DNA of 57,788 nucleotides from Candidatus Poseidonia sp. (GCA_016778305.1 JADHPT010000011.1:1-57788), one strand, 5' to 3'; shown: positions 26,101 through 35,104, numbered from the stretch's first letter. Notes: generated by a model from the letters alone, not told the origin. A program made the numbers and translations.

Positions 26101-26358
26101 ATGGAGATGTACAATCGTTCTTGGATCGGTCAGGAATTGACCGTCAAGCGTTCTACCGACACCACGTTAGTCAACCGCTCGGGCATCGTTGTCGATGAAA
26201 CCCGAAATACGCTTTCCCTCATCGAGGGTGAGCAAACCATCGTCTTGAACAAGACGAGCATTACATTCACGATTGGCAACAGCGATGTTGCCATTGAAGG
26301 GGCTATGGTGAATCAACGCCCTGAAGACCGGATTCACCGAACATATAGGATGGCATGA
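26101..26358 (+). CDS. rnp1: RNase P protein component 1 (Rpp29/Pop4 family)
   Basis: 85 residues, the small archaeal Rpp29 beta-barrel: IGQELTVKRSTDTTLVNRSGIVVDETRNTL, then INKTSITF-type strand and GAMVNQRPEDRI. It helps RNase P remove the 5' leader of tRNA precursors. The ATG at 26101 follows the aIF1 stop by one base. Its position before uS17 is conserved in archaea. Confidence 0.9.
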   Translation: MEMYNRSWIGQELTVKRSTDTTLVNRSGIVVDETRNTLSLIEGEQTIVLNKTSITFTIGNSDVAIEGAMVNQRPEDRIHRTYRMA

Positions 26359-26362
26359 TACG

Positions 26363-26698
26363 ATGCGAGATATTGGCGTTGATGTAAAAAACCCCACAGG
26401 TGAGTGGGACGGTGACGTAAATTGTCCGTTTTACGGTAGTTTGCGACTTCGTGGACAAGTTCTCGAAGGCACGGTCTCGAGCCTGGGAATGCAAAAGACA
26501 ATCACGATCGAACGAAACAATGTTCGTTACATGAAGAAGTACGAACGTTTCGAGAAGAAAACCAGCGTCGTCTCTGCTCATCTCCCCGCCTGCATTGGCG
26601 ACGTGAGCATTGGTGATAGTGTGAAAGTTATGGAATGCCGACCGCTTTCAAAGACCGTTTCATTCTGTGTCATTGAGAACTCTGGAGGTGTTGCCTGA
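26363..26698 (+). CDS. rps17: Ribosomal protein uS17
   Basis: 111 residues with the archaeal signature PFYGSLRLRGQVLEG, then YMKKYERFEKKTSVVSAHLP and a C-terminal IGDSVKVMECRPLSKT. A primary 16S-binding protein. Its last base is the first base of uL14. Confidence 0.96.
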   Translation: MRDIGVDVKNPTGEWDGDVNCPFYGSLRLRGQVLEGTVSSLGMQKTITIERNNVRYMKKYERFEKKTSVVSAHLPACIGDVSIGDSVKVMECRPLSKTVSFCVIENSGGVA

Positions 26699-27096
26699 TG
26701 CGTGGTATTGCTGGAAAGCAGACACGTGGTCTACCGACCGCAGCCCGTCTTCACGTTGCAGACAACACAGGTGCCAAGGTCGTTCAAATTTTGAACGTCC
26801 TCAAGCTCGGTGGTACGATGCGCCGATACCCTGCAGCAGGCGTGGGTGACATGGCCAAAGTTTCGGTCAAGAAGGGTACACCCGACACCCGTCGACAAAT
26901 GTTCAACGCTATTGTGATCCGCCAACGCCGCCCGTTCCGACGTGTGGATGGCACATGGGTCCAATTTGAAGACAATGCCTGTGTTATCGTCAACGAAAAG
27001 GGTGACGTGACAGGTTCCGATATCAAGGGTCCAGTGGCCCGTGAAGCGGCCGAACGCTGGCCCCGTATTGCAGCCAATGCAAAACAAATTGTGTGA
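26698..27096 (+). CDS. rpl14: Ribosomal protein uL14
   Basis: 132 residues: RLHVADNTGAKVVQILNV, a GDMAKVSVKKGTPD stretch, FEDNACVIVNEKGDVTGSDI and PVAREAAERWPRIA. It is the conserved intersubunit-bridge protein. Translationally coupled to uS17 by a TGATG overlap. Confidence 0.97.
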   Translation: MRGIAGKQTRGLPTAARLHVADNTGAKVVQILNVLKLGGTMRRYPAAGVGDMAKVSVKKGTPDTRRQMFNAIVIRQRRPFRRVDGTWVQFEDNACVIVNEKGDVTGSDIKGPVAREAAERWPRIAANAKQIV

Positions 27097-27105
27097 GGGA
27101 GTACA

Positions 27106-27513
27106 ATGGTAAAGAGTATGAAACCAGGAAAACAACGCAAGGCGCATTTCAATGCGCCCATGCATGAAAAGCGAAAGCGTGTCGCTGCTCGCCTTCAACT
27201 TAGCAAGCCCGATTCACGCTTTGCCGGTGTTCGCACCGTCACCGTACGTGTAGGCGATATCGTTCAAGTCGCTCGTGGCGACAACGCACACGGTGGCAAG
27301 CGTCACGGTGGCAAGCGAAGCAACGAACCTCTCACTGGCGCCGTTCTTCGAATCGATTCTGAAAAGGGTCGCTTGTACATTGAAGGTGTCAAGGCCAGCA
27401 AGGCCGATAACAAGGAAGAGGCGGTACCAGTGCACGCCTCGAACGTGGTTGTCACTCAACTCGATGAGTCAGACCGCATGCGAATTGCAAAATTGACTGG
27501 AAACAGGAGCTGA
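27106..27513 (+). CDS. rpl24: Ribosomal protein uL24
   Basis: 135 residues. The KOW region follows the archaeal pattern (RTVTVRVGDIVQVARGDN, then GAVLRIDSEKGRLYIEG), preceded by the basic start MKPGKQRKAHFNAPMH. Acts in early large-subunit assembly. A His/Gly/Lys repeat (HGGKRHGGKR) replaces the usual short KOW loop. Confidence 0.95.
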   Translation: MVKSMKPGKQRKAHFNAPMHEKRKRVAARLQLSKPDSRFAGVRTVTVRVGDIVQVARGDNAHGGKRHGGKRSNEPLTGAVLRIDSEKGRLYIEGVKASKADNKEEAVPVHASNVVVTQLDESDRMRIAKLTGNRS

Positions 27514-27518
27514 AACAC

Positions 27519-28217
27519 ATGAGTAGTCAACACTTGAAGCGCTTGGCCATGCCTCGTAGCTGGCCTTTGCCACGTAAGACAACCGTTTGGGTCACACGAC
27601 CCACTCCCGGTGCACATTCCCTCGAGCACTGCATGCCATTGACCCTCGTGGTTCGTGACATGCTTGGCCTCGCAAAGAGTGCCCGTGAAGTCCGCTACAT
27701 TCTCCATAACGAGTTGGCCAAGGTCGATGGACGTGTAGTCAAAGACACCCGCCGTGGTGTTGGTATCATGGACGTACTGACGTTGGGTGAAGAGAATTAC
27801 CGCTGTATTCTCGACCACAACGGACGTCTTCGTTACCGACCTATCTCTGCTAAGGAAGCAGGTTGGAAGATTTGCCGAATCGAAGGCAAAACCACCATCA
27901 AGGGTGGAAAGACCCAACTTAACCTTCACGACGGACGCAACATCATCGTCGACGATCCGAAGGAATACAACACTGGAGATTCCCTCAAATTGAACCTTCC
28001 AGATCAAAAGGTCCTCGAACACATCCGGTTCGGAGAAGGCACCCGCTGCTACCTCATCGGGGGCGCCCACGTCGGCTCTACTGCAGAAGTCAGCGAATAT
28101 GTCGAGAAGCGATCCAGCATGCCCAATGAAGTCCAATTCGGTGATTTCGGTACCGTTGTTCGCAATGTCTTCGCTGTCGGTGACGCCAGCCTTCCCCTGA
28201 CGGAGGTGGCTGAATGA
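27519..28217 (+). CDS. rps4e: Ribosomal protein eS4
   Basis: 232 residues with HLKRLAMPRSWPLPRK at the start, the S4-type segment VRDMLGLAKSAREVRYIL, DGRVVKDTRRGVGIMDVL and a C-terminal KOW-like region (YLIGGAHVGSTAEV). It is specific to archaea and eukaryotes. Confidence 0.96.
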   Translation: MSSQHLKRLAMPRSWPLPRKTTVWVTRPTPGAHSLEHCMPLTLVVRDMLGLAKSAREVRYILHNELAKVDGRVVKDTRRGVGIMDVLTLGEENYRCILDHNGRLRYRPISAKEAGWKICRIEGKTTIKGGKTQLNLHDGRNIIVDDPKEYNTGDSLKLNLPDQKVLEHIRFGEGTRCYLIGGAHVGSTAEVSEYVEKRSSMPNEVQFGDFGTVVRNVFAVGDASLPLTEVAE

Positions 28218-28741
28218 GCGCTACTGTTAACCCCATGAGTCAACTGCACGTGACCAAAGTTTGCGTGAACATTGGTGTTGGTGAAGGCGGAGAACGCCTC
28301 GTCAACGCCGAGAACGTGCTCCAAATGGTTACAGGTGTCAAACCTCAACGCACCCTTGGTCGCATTCAAAACCGTGACTTGAAGGTTCGAATCGGTGCAC
28401 CAATTGGTTGCAAAGCCACCATGCGTGACAAAGCCGTTATCCAAGAATTCCTAACCAATGCATTCAACTGCCGAGAAAATACCATTCCCGCTTGGAACTT
28501 TGACGGACAGGGCAACCTCTCCTTTGGAATCCGTGATTACACAGATTTCCCAGGACAAAAATACGATCCGGACATCGGAATCTTTGGCATGGACATCAAC
28601 GTCGTTGTTGAGCGTCCAGGTCACCGAGTCAGTCGCCGCCGCCGTGCAAAGCGCAAGGTCGGCTCCAACCACCGCGTCACTGCTGATGAGTCACGCTTGT
28701 GGTTTGTTGAGAACTTTAACATCAGTATCCTGGAGGAATGA
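28214..28741 (+). CDS. rpl5: Ribosomal protein uL5
   Basis: 175 residues: [45 protein letters not shown] and [23 protein letters not shown]-type core. It contacts 5S rRNA and P-site tRNA. Overlaps eS4 by 4 nt (ATGA). Confidence 0.96.
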   Translation: MSATVNPMSQLHVTKVCVNIGVGEGGERLVNAENVLQMVTGVKPQRTLGRIQNRDLKVRIGAPIGCKATMRDKAVIQEFLTNAFNCRENTIPAWNFDGQGNLSFGIRDYTDFPGQKYDPDIGIFGMDINVVVERPGHRVSRRRRAKRKVGSNHRVTADESRLWFVENFNISILEE

Positions 28742-28743
28742 AG

Positions 28744-28896
28744 ATGGCAAGAGATCACGGAATTCGAATTGGACGAACAGTAGGCTGTCGACGCTGCGGT
28801 CGCAAGCGAGGCATGATACGCCGACACGGTCTACGTGTGTGTCGTCAATGTTTCAGAGATATCGGACCCGAAATTGGGTTCAAGAAAATGAATTGA
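28744..28896 (+). CDS. rps14: Ribosomal protein uS14 (zinc-binding, 50 residues)
   Basis: This 50-residue protein begins [18 protein letters not shown]. It has two zinc-binding pairs, C15xxC18 and C33xxC36 (VCRQC), and ends IGFKKMN. That is the normal archaeal uS14 length and place, between uL5 and uS8. The start is 2 nt after the uL5 stop, with GGAGGAATGA overlapping the end of uL5. Confidence 0.95.
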   Translation: MARDHGIRIGRTVGCRRCGRKRGMIRRHGLRVCRQCFRDIGPEIGFKKMN

Positions 28897-28909
28897 GGAG
28901 GAGAAAAGT

Positions 28910-29299
28910 ATGCAATTTGATCCATTAAATGACGCTTTAGTCAAAATCTACAACGCTGAACAGGCAGGAAAATTCGACGTTGAACTAACGCCAGCATCGA
29001 AGTTGTTGGGCAACGTGCTCAACATCATGCAACTATCCGGCTATGTTGGTGAAATCAATCGTGTTGAAAACGGCCGTGGTGATGCCTATGTCGTTGAATT
29101 ACGAGGTACAATCAACCGCTGTGGTACGGTCAAACCCCGTCACAGCGTTCGTCGCCAAGAATACGAGAAGTGGGAGACACGTTACCTCCCTGCCCGAGAT
29201 TTCGGTCTTCTCATCTTGACGACCAACTCCGGCGTGATGCATCATTACGATGCAAAGGACGCTCGAATTGGCGGCAAATTGCTGGCCTACGTATATTGA
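28910..29299 (+). CDS. rps8: Ribosomal protein uS8
   Basis: 129 residues: DPLNDALVKIYNAEQAGK, a middle domain with GYVGEINRVENGRGDAY, and the C-terminal LLILTTNSGVMHHYDAK. A central assembly protein of the small subunit. GGAGGAG precedes the start. Confidence 0.96.
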   Translation: MQFDPLNDALVKIYNAEQAGKFDVELTPASKLLGNVLNIMQLSGYVGEINRVENGRGDAYVVELRGTINRCGTVKPRHSVRRQEYEKWETRYLPARDFGLLILTTNSGVMHHYDAKDARIGGKLLAYVY

Positions 29300-29309
29300 G
29301 GTGAATAAC

Positions 29310-29852
29310 TTGGTAAAACTCGACAGAATCGAACACTCCGTAACCATCCCTGAAGGTGTAACAGCCAACATCAGCGAAGATGGCGTCGTAACCATCACAG
29401 GTCCCAAGGGAAGTCTTACTCGAACCTTCCAAAACGACGCCGTGAATCTTCTCGAAGACGGCAACGGACTCATCGTCCGCGTAGACCTTCCTCGACGCAA
29501 GCAACGAGCTCTCGCCGGAACCTGGAATGCCCACCTGAACAATATGGTCAAGGGCGTTACCGATGGCTTCACCTACAACTTGAAAGCCTTCTACTCTCAC
29601 TTTCCAATGACGATGGCAGCGAAAGGTGACACATTCACTGTCAACAACTACTTTGGTGAGCGTGTACCAAGAACCGCAAAAATTCTCGACAATGTTGATG
29701 TGAAAGTATCCAACAAGACCGAAATTACAGTGACGGGCATCGACAAGGAAGCGGTTGGTCAAACAGCAGCAAATATTGAGCGATGTACGACCGTTAAGAA
29801 CAGAGACCGCCGTGTCTTCCAAGACGGTATTTATCTACTGAACAAGGAGTGA
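29310..29852 (+). CDS. rpl6: Ribosomal protein uL6, TTG start
   Basis: 180 residues: HSVTIPEGVTANISEDGVV, VTITGPKGSLTRTF, and a second domain with TEITVTGIDKEAVGQTAANI, CTTVKNRDRRVFQDGIYL. No ATG lies at the expected position. The TTG at 29310 is 5 nt after a GAGGTGA overlapping the uS8 stop, the same spacing seen at neighbouring genes, so a TTG start is inferred; the upstream ATG at 29250 would overlap uS8 by 50 nt. Confidence 0.93.
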   Translation: MVKLDRIEHSVTIPEGVTANISEDGVVTITGPKGSLTRTFQNDAVNLLEDGNGLIVRVDLPRRKQRALAGTWNAHLNNMVKGVTDGFTYNLKAFYSHFPMTMAAKGDTFTVNNYFGERVPRTAKILDNVDVKVSNKTEITVTGIDKEAVGQTAANIERCTTVKNRDRRVFQDGIYLLNKE

Positions 29853-29857
29853 TTGAG

Positions 29858-30490
29858 ATGGCAGAAGAATATGAATCAATGACAGTTGCACAACTCAAAG
29901 AGTTGCTCAAAGAACAAGACCTCCCAGTCACTGGTAAGAAAAGCGATCTCATCGCTCGTCTCACTGAGGCTGCTGGAGTCGCCCCCGAACCCTCTGAATC
30001 TGAAGCAGAAACTTCCGCTGATACGGAAGATGCTTGGGATGATGAAGACTGGGATGACGAAGAAGAAGCCGTTTACATGGTCAAGCAAAAGCCAATCCTC
30101 GATGAGGCCACCAAGGCTGCACTTGCCCTTCGTGCTGCTCAAAAGAAGAAGACCCCCTCGTTCCGCCGAACAGAGTGGTTCCGCTACAAGCGTCTCTCAA
30201 GCTCTGGATGGCGTGCTCCTCACGGTATGGACAACAAGCAACGCCGCAATTACAAGTACCGTGGCTCGCTAGTTCGCATAGGACACGGAAAAGTGGCTGC
30301 TGCTCGTTTCCTTCACCCCTCAGGATTCAAGGAAATCATGGTCCAAAACATCAGTGATTTGGAATCCATGGACCCTGAAACACAAGCTGCTCGTGTGGGT
30401 GCTACCGTTGGTGGCCGAAAGCGAGAACACATTTACTCACGTGCCGATGAACTCGGGATTCGTGTGTTGAACCGAAGGAGGGATGTCTGA
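29858..30490 (+). CDS. rpl32e: Ribosomal protein eL32 with N-terminal SAP domain
   Basis: 210 residues, clearly longer than ordinary archaeal eL32 of about 130-150. Residues 7-40 form a SAP motif (MTVAQLKELLKEQDLPVTG, then KKSDLIARL), followed by a very acidic stretch (DDEDWDDEEEA). The eL32 core runs from about 95: FRRTEWFRYKRLSSSGWRAPHG, then a GSLVRIGHGK region and GGRKREHIYSRADELGIRVLN. SAP domains usually bind nucleic acid. A nearly identical SAP opens the M28 peptidase at 54402-56165. Confidence 0.92.
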   Translation: MAEEYESMTVAQLKELLKEQDLPVTGKKSDLIARLTEAAGVAPEPSESEAETSADTEDAWDDEDWDDEEEAVYMVKQKPILDEATKAALALRAAQKKKTPSFRRTEWFRYKRLSSSGWRAPHGMDNKQRRNYKYRGSLVRIGHGKVAAARFLHPSGFKEIMVQNISDLESMDPETQAARVGATVGGRKREHIYSRADELGIRVLNRRRDV

Positions 30491-30951
30491 TGCAAATCAC
30501 CAATCAAAAGCGCATTGCTGCTCGATTGCTTAAGTGCGGTGTCAACCGTGTGTGGATCAACCCATCCTTCGTTGACCAAGTCGCATCTGCAGTTCAGACT
30601 GACGATATTCGTGAATTTATCGACGAAGGCTGGATCAAGGCAAAGCCGGTCAAGGGAACTTCCCGCGTACGTGCTCGTGCCCGCCTCGAACAAAAGAAGA
30701 AGGGACGCCGTAAGGGACAAGGAACCCGCTCTGGCTCATCCAACGCTCGTAATCCACGCAAGAACCGCTGGATGCGTACCATTCGTAGCCAACGTCGCGT
30801 CCTGAAGGAACTTCGTGAAGAAGACACGATTGAACCATCACAATACCGCCGTTACTACCTCAAGGCCAAGGGTGGATCATACCGTTCCATTGCCCACATG
30901 CGATCTCAGATGATTCTTGAGGGTGTTAGCTTTCCCGGAGGTGATGAGTGA
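30490..30951 (+). CDS. rpl19e: Ribosomal protein eL19
   Basis: 153 residues: NQKRIAARLLKCGVNRVWI, IDEGWIKAKPVKGTSR, a basic helix with KKKGRRKGQGTRSG and the ending YRSIAHMRSQM. Found only in archaea and eukaryotes, it forms an intersubunit bridge. Coupled to eL32 by a one-base overlap. Confidence 0.96.
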   Translation: MQITNQKRIAARLLKCGVNRVWINPSFVDQVASAVQTDDIREFIDEGWIKAKPVKGTSRVRARARLEQKKKGRRKGQGTRSGSSNARNPRKNRWMRTIRSQRRVLKELREEDTIEPSQYRRYYLKAKGGSYRSIAHMRSQMILEGVSFPGGDE

Positions 30952-31460
30952 TGGCAGGAAATAACCGCCGCTCAATCTTCCGACGCCGTCAAGCCGGCTT
31001 GACCGACTATCGACGCCGACTCAAGTTGCTCCGTGGTCGTAAGCCAAGGGCCGTCGTTCGTGTCTCAAACACTCGCACGACCTGCCAGTTGGTGACCTGG
31101 GCCGCCGACGGCGATCTTGTCTCAGTTTCCAAGACCGGTACTGACCTTGTCAAGAAGCACGGATGGCCGAGTGAGGGCTCATTGAAGTCCGTCCCTGCAT
31201 CTTACCTCGTCGGCTTTGCCATGGGCAAGGCTGCTGTAGCAAACGGTGCTACTGAAGCCGTGCTCGACATTGGGCTCGCCGCCAGTTCTCGTGGTGGACG
31301 TGTCTATGCTGCTCTCAAGGGCATGGTAGATGCAGGCCTTGAAATTCCTCACAGCGATGACGTCTTCCCTGACGAAGACCGACTCAATGGTACCCACCTC
31401 AATGAAGGTGTTGCCAAAGCTGTTGAATCGACAAAGAAATCCATTGAGGGGGCTTACTGA
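30948..31460 (+). CDS. rpl18: Ribosomal protein uL18
   Basis: 170 residues: FRRRQAGLTDYRRRLKLLRG, VVRVSNTRTTCQLV, a central helix YLVGFAMGKAAVANGATEA, and VYAALKGMVDAGLEIPHSD. Binds 5S rRNA. Overlaps eL19 by 4 nt and uS5 by 1 nt. Confidence 0.96.
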   Translation: MMAGNNRRSIFRRRQAGLTDYRRRLKLLRGRKPRAVVRVSNTRTTCQLVTWAADGDLVSVSKTGTDLVKKHGWPSEGSLKSVPASYLVGFAMGKAAVANGATEAVLDIGLAASSRGGRVYAALKGMVDAGLEIPHSDDVFPDEDRLNGTHLNEGVAKAVESTKKSIEGAY

Positions 31461-32227
31461 TGACTGATGAAGAACACGTTCCAACCATGGCGCCAGGTTT
31501 AATGCAAGCCTACGCTCCTGAAGAAACAGACGAAGCACCTGACAATCGTCGCCGACGCAGTAACCAATACGACCCGATTGCGAACCTGCGAAAGTGGGAG
31601 CCACGCACTCGTCTCGGTGCCGCAGTCATGGCTGGTAAAATCATCTCCTACGAGGCTGCATTGGCCTCAGGCCTTCCAATCCGTGAAGTACAAATTGTTG
31701 ATGCTTTGATCCCCAACCTCGAAGATGCAGTGATTTCAGTGAACATGATTCAACGCATGACCGACAGTGGACGACGTGTTCGTTTCAATGTCATGGCCTG
31801 TGTAGGTAACCGTGACGGCTATGTCGGTCTCGGCATGGCCAAGGCCAAAGAAGTCGCAACGGCCATTCAAAAGGCCATCACGGCTGCTAAACTCAACCTC
31901 ATTCGCGTACAACGCGGTAACGGTTCCTGGGAATCATCACCTGGACCAGGCAACACCGTGCCTTTCAAGGTCAACGGACGCTCTGCATCCACGCGTGTTA
32001 CACTCATGCCGGGAGCCAAGGGCAAAGGTCTCGTAATCGGTGAAACCGGTAAGCGAGTCCTCGAACTTGCAGGTATTGAAGACGTATTGTCCCGTACAAA
32101 GGGACAAACCCGCACAACCATCAATTATGCAGCTGCAACCTTCAATGCACTTCAAAACATCAACACGACACGCATCTCCAAGACGCAGCGAGAAAATCTC
32201 TACATTCATTCAGGGAGGAAATTGTAA
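31460..32227 (+). CDS. rps5: Ribosomal protein uS5
   Basis: 255 residues, with an N-terminal acidic extension of about 50 residues. The core has VQIVDALIPNLEDAVISV, RVRFNVMACVGNRDGYVGLG, the segment GSWESSPGPGNTVPFKV and TKGQTRTTINYAAATFNAL. Takes part in mRNA entry and decoding fidelity. Confidence 0.96.
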   Translation: MTDEEHVPTMAPGLMQAYAPEETDEAPDNRRRRSNQYDPIANLRKWEPRTRLGAAVMAGKIISYEAALASGLPIREVQIVDALIPNLEDAVISVNMIQRMTDSGRRVRFNVMACVGNRDGYVGLGMAKAKEVATAIQKAITAAKLNLIRVQRGNGSWESSPGPGNTVPFKVNGRSASTRVTLMPGAKGKGLVIGETGKRVLELAGIEDVLSRTKGQTRTTINYAAATFNALQNINTTRISKTQRENLYIHSGRKL

Positions 32228-32697
32228 TGGCATTTATTGTAGTACGAGCACGAAGTGACGTGAAGGTGGAACGCGGAATCCGTGAAACCATGCACCACAT
32301 GAACCTTACACGCGTGAACCACGCCGTGATTATTCAAGACAACCCACAATACCGTGGGATGCTTCAGAAGGCTAAGGACTACATTACGTGGGGCGAAGCC
32401 GATGTAGGGCTTGTCGAACGCATGTTGACCGAGCGAGGTCGTATGGCCGGAAACGCACCGTTGACCGATGCCATTGTTGCTGAGCACACCGAATACAAGA
32501 CCATCGCAGCCTTTGCTAAGGCGATCGTGGCCGGTGAAGCGAATGTCAAAGATGTTCCAGACTTGAAGCGCGTCTTCCGTCTCCACCCTCCTACGGGCCC
32601 AAAGGGATGGGGCGGCATCAAGCGAAGTTACGTCGTCGGAGGGGCTTTGGGCTCCCGTGGCGATGAAATTGGTGCGCTCGTTGAGCGAATGATTTGA
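32227..32697 (+). CDS. rpl30: Ribosomal protein uL30
   Basis: 156 residues, the long archaeal form: FIVVRARSDVKVERGIRETM, LTRVNHAVIIQDNPQYRGM, YITWGEADVGLVERML and a C-terminal FRLHPPTGPKGWGGIKRSY. Large-subunit protein contacting 5S rRNA. Its first base is the last base of uS5. Confidence 0.96.
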   Translation: MAFIVVRARSDVKVERGIRETMHHMNLTRVNHAVIIQDNPQYRGMLQKAKDYITWGEADVGLVERMLTERGRMAGNAPLTDAIVAEHTEYKTIAAFAKAIVAGEANVKDVPDLKRVFRLHPPTGPKGWGGIKRSYVVGGALGSRGDEIGALVERMI

Positions 32698-32704
32698 GGT
32701 GAAA

Positions 32705-33130
32705 ATGATGGGAACGAAAGCAAATAAGCATCGTGGACGAAACCGATACCACGGTCGAGGCAAGAAAGCTGGTCGAGGCGCAGGTAAGCGTGGTGGCCGT
32801 GGAAATGCTGGTATGAACAAGCATCGTGTTATGACACGAATCAAGTACATGCCCAATCACTGGGGAATGCTCGGGTTCAACCGTCATCCAACACTCCGCA
32901 CCGTCTACGTGACGGCCAATGTAGGTCAACTTGAAGATATGGCCAAGGGCGAGAAGAGCATCAATCTAACCGCTATGGGCATTGACAAAGTACTCGGAAG
33001 CGGCCAAATGCGCAGCGCCATCACGGTGATTGTGGACCAGGCAAGCGCCCGAGCAATCGAGAAGATCGAAGCCGCTGGTGGCTCTGTTGAGCAAGGCGAC
33101 GACGATTGGGACGAATTCGAAGAAGAGTGA
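32705..33130 (+). CDS. rpl15: Ribosomal protein uL15
   Basis: 141 residues: KHRGRNRYHGRGKKAGRGAG, KRGGRGNAGMNKHRVM, then a globular part with VDKVLGSGQ-type GIDKVLGSGQ and a very acidic tail (GDDDWDEFEEE). GAGGTGAAA precedes tandem ATG codons at 32705 and 32708; either may start it. Confidence 0.95.
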   Translation: MMGTKANKHRGRNRYHGRGKKAGRGAGKRGGRGNAGMNKHRVMTRIKYMPNHWGMLGFNRHPTLRTVYVTANVGQLEDMAKGEKSINLTAMGIDKVLGSGQMRSAITVIVDQASARAIEKIEAAGGSVEQGDDDWDEFEEE

Positions 33131-33159
33131 ACCACTCAATCTCACAGGTGTGAAGAAAG

Positions 33160-35094
33160 ATGAAACACAAACAAATTCCATGGGCGATTGCACTTACTGG
33201 TGCCCTCTATTACGGGTTGCTCATCTATTGGCAATCTGATGAACTCTCTTCAGGTTCAGGAGAAGCCTTTGATGCAGCAGTATTCGGCCTTGGTTTTTCA
33301 GTACTCTATCTTGGCTACTGCATGCTCTGTTTCCAGCGTGATCTTCCTCCTGGCTTGAAAGACATGCCCTTCGTTGGACGCTATGGGAAACTTACAGGTA
33401 TGCTCGCCTTTTCGGCGGTTGCTGTTTGGTACGTTCGTCCCAGTGCTTGGGGTGGTTATGATGAAGGCGTAGGTTTCTTCCTCGTTGGCATACTGCTCCT
33501 TGGATTTGGTGCTGCGGCCATTCTCACATGTTTTATGTGGAGTGGCGATCAAAGCAGCCGACTCTACGCATTGAGCCGTTTCGTCGACGTTTATCCAACC
33601 ATCACGAAGCCAGAACGACACGTTCGGTTTAACGAAAAGATGTGGACGACCACCTTCGTTCTCATCATCTACTTCGCCATGACCAACGTCATGCTCTTCG
33701 GACTCTCTGGACAAGCATTGGACTTGTTCAGTGGATTCCGATCCATCATGGCAGGTGCCTCAGGTACCATCATGCACTTGGGTATCGGTCCGATCGTTAC
33801 AGGTTCCATTATCATGCAATTATTTGCTGGTGCTAAGATCATTCGTCTTGACTTGAGCGATTCAGAAGACAAAGCCATGTACCAAGGTGTACAGAAACTT
33901 CTGGTTCTAATCATGATCCCAATTGAATCCATTCCACAGACTTACGGATTCCTTGACCCCAGTGAATGGCTCATCGATGCCTACGGACTGGGATGGGCAA
34001 ACTTTGTTATTGTCGCCCAGCTCTTTGCGGGTTCGTACCTCGTGTTCCTGCTTGACGAACTGGTTAGCAAATGGGGTATTGGTTCTGGTATTTCGCTGTT
34101 CATTGCAGCCGGTGTTGCACAATCAACCTTCGTTGGAACGCTTTCCCCGCTTGCTACCACCACAGGAGTTCCTTACTCCATTCAGAACCCCCCTTCTGGT
34201 ACCTTACCGATGATTTTCTACATGTTCCGTCAATCATCAAATTATGAGATGATACAGGCGAACGGCTTCGAAGTCATGTTGCTGACGCACGTGAATCCGG
34301 TAGCAGCCTTGGTTTCATCGATCATCGTGTTCCTCGTCGTGGCCTATGCTGAATCGAGCAAGTTGGAACTTCCACTGACTCACGGTAAAGTCCGTGGTCA
34401 CCGCGGTAAGTACCCGATTCGACTGGTTTACGCATCGAACATTCCAGTTATTTTGATGGCTGCTCTTCTGGCCAACATCAACATGTTCACCTTGCTCTTT
34501 TGGAGCCATCCAACCCTAAGTCAAACACCAATCTTAGGTCAGAACGGCTGGGCATCAGCCTCCGCACTGATTGGAACCTATGAGCCGGGCCAAACGACTG
34601 CTTCAGGTGGTTTCGCATGGTATGCGAGTATGGTTAACGGCGTGAATGACTGGCTGATTCCATTGCTGAATCAGCAGGGTGACGCCTTCGGCCATTCGCT
34701 CACCCAAATCATGGTTCACGTGGTGTTCTACGTAGCGCTGATGACCGTTGGTTCGATGGTCTTCGCAAAGTTCTGGATTGACACCACGAACATGGGTACC
34801 AAGGACGTGGCAAAGCAGATTGAACGGACGGGTATGCAAATACCTGGGTTCAGAAAGAATCCTAAGGTTTTGGAAAAGATCCTTGAGAATTACATTCCTC
34901 CAGTCACATACTTCTCTGGAGCCTTCGTAGGATTGCTCGCCGCAGGTGCAGACCTGCTCGGTACGGTTGGAAACGCAACGGGTACGGGGCTCTTGCTGGC
35001 TGTTGGTATCATTTTACGTACCTATGAGCAGATCCAGAAGGAGCAGGCCATGGAAATGCATCCGATGATCCGTCAGTTCTTCGGTGCCGACTAA
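33160..35094 (+). CDS. secY: Protein translocase subunit SecY with extra N-terminal helices
   Basis: 644 residues against about 430-490 for normal archaeal SecY. The family core begins near residue 135 (PTITKPERHVRFNEKMWTTT) and holds the plug region, GPIVTGSIIMQLFAGA, DELVSKWGIGSGISLFIAAGV and the cytosolic loops that dock ribosomes (KLELPLTHGKVRGHRGKYPI). The preceding 130 residues form about four hydrophobic segments (roughly 6-24, 38-58, 78-92, 103-126). This extension is not part of standard SecY. There is also an enlarged region near residues 290-350. It is the last gene of the spc part of the cluster. Confidence 0.93.
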   Translation: MKHKQIPWAIALTGALYYGLLIYWQSDELSSGSGEAFDAAVFGLGFSVLYLGYCMLCFQRDLPPGLKDMPFVGRYGKLTGMLAFSAVAVWYVRPSAWGGYDEGVGFFLVGILLLGFGAAAILTCFMWSGDQSSRLYALSRFVDVYPTITKPERHVRFNEKMWTTTFVLIIYFAMTNVMLFGLSGQALDLFSGFRSIMAGASGTIMHLGIGPIVTGSIIMQLFAGAKIIRLDLSDSEDKAMYQGVQKLLVLIMIPIESIPQTYGFLDPSEWLIDAYGLGWANFVIVAQLFAGSYLVFLLDELVSKWGIGSGISLFIAAGVAQSTFVGTLSPLATTTGVPYSIQNPPSGTLPMIFYMFRQSSNYEMIQANGFEVMLLTHVNPVAALVSSIIVFLVVAYAESSKLELPLTHGKVRGHRGKYPIRLVYASNIPVILMAALLANINMFTLLFWSHPTLSQTPILGQNGWASASALIGTYEPGQTTASGGFAWYASMVNGVNDWLIPLLNQQGDAFGHSLTQIMVHVVFYVALMTVGSMVFAKFWIDTTNMGTKDVAKQIERTGMQIPGFRKNPKVLEKILENYIPPVTYFSGAFVGLLAAGADLLGTVGNATGTGLLLAVGIILRTYEQIQKEQAMEMHPMIRQFFGAD

Positions 35095-35104
35095 ACGGTC
35101 AAAT

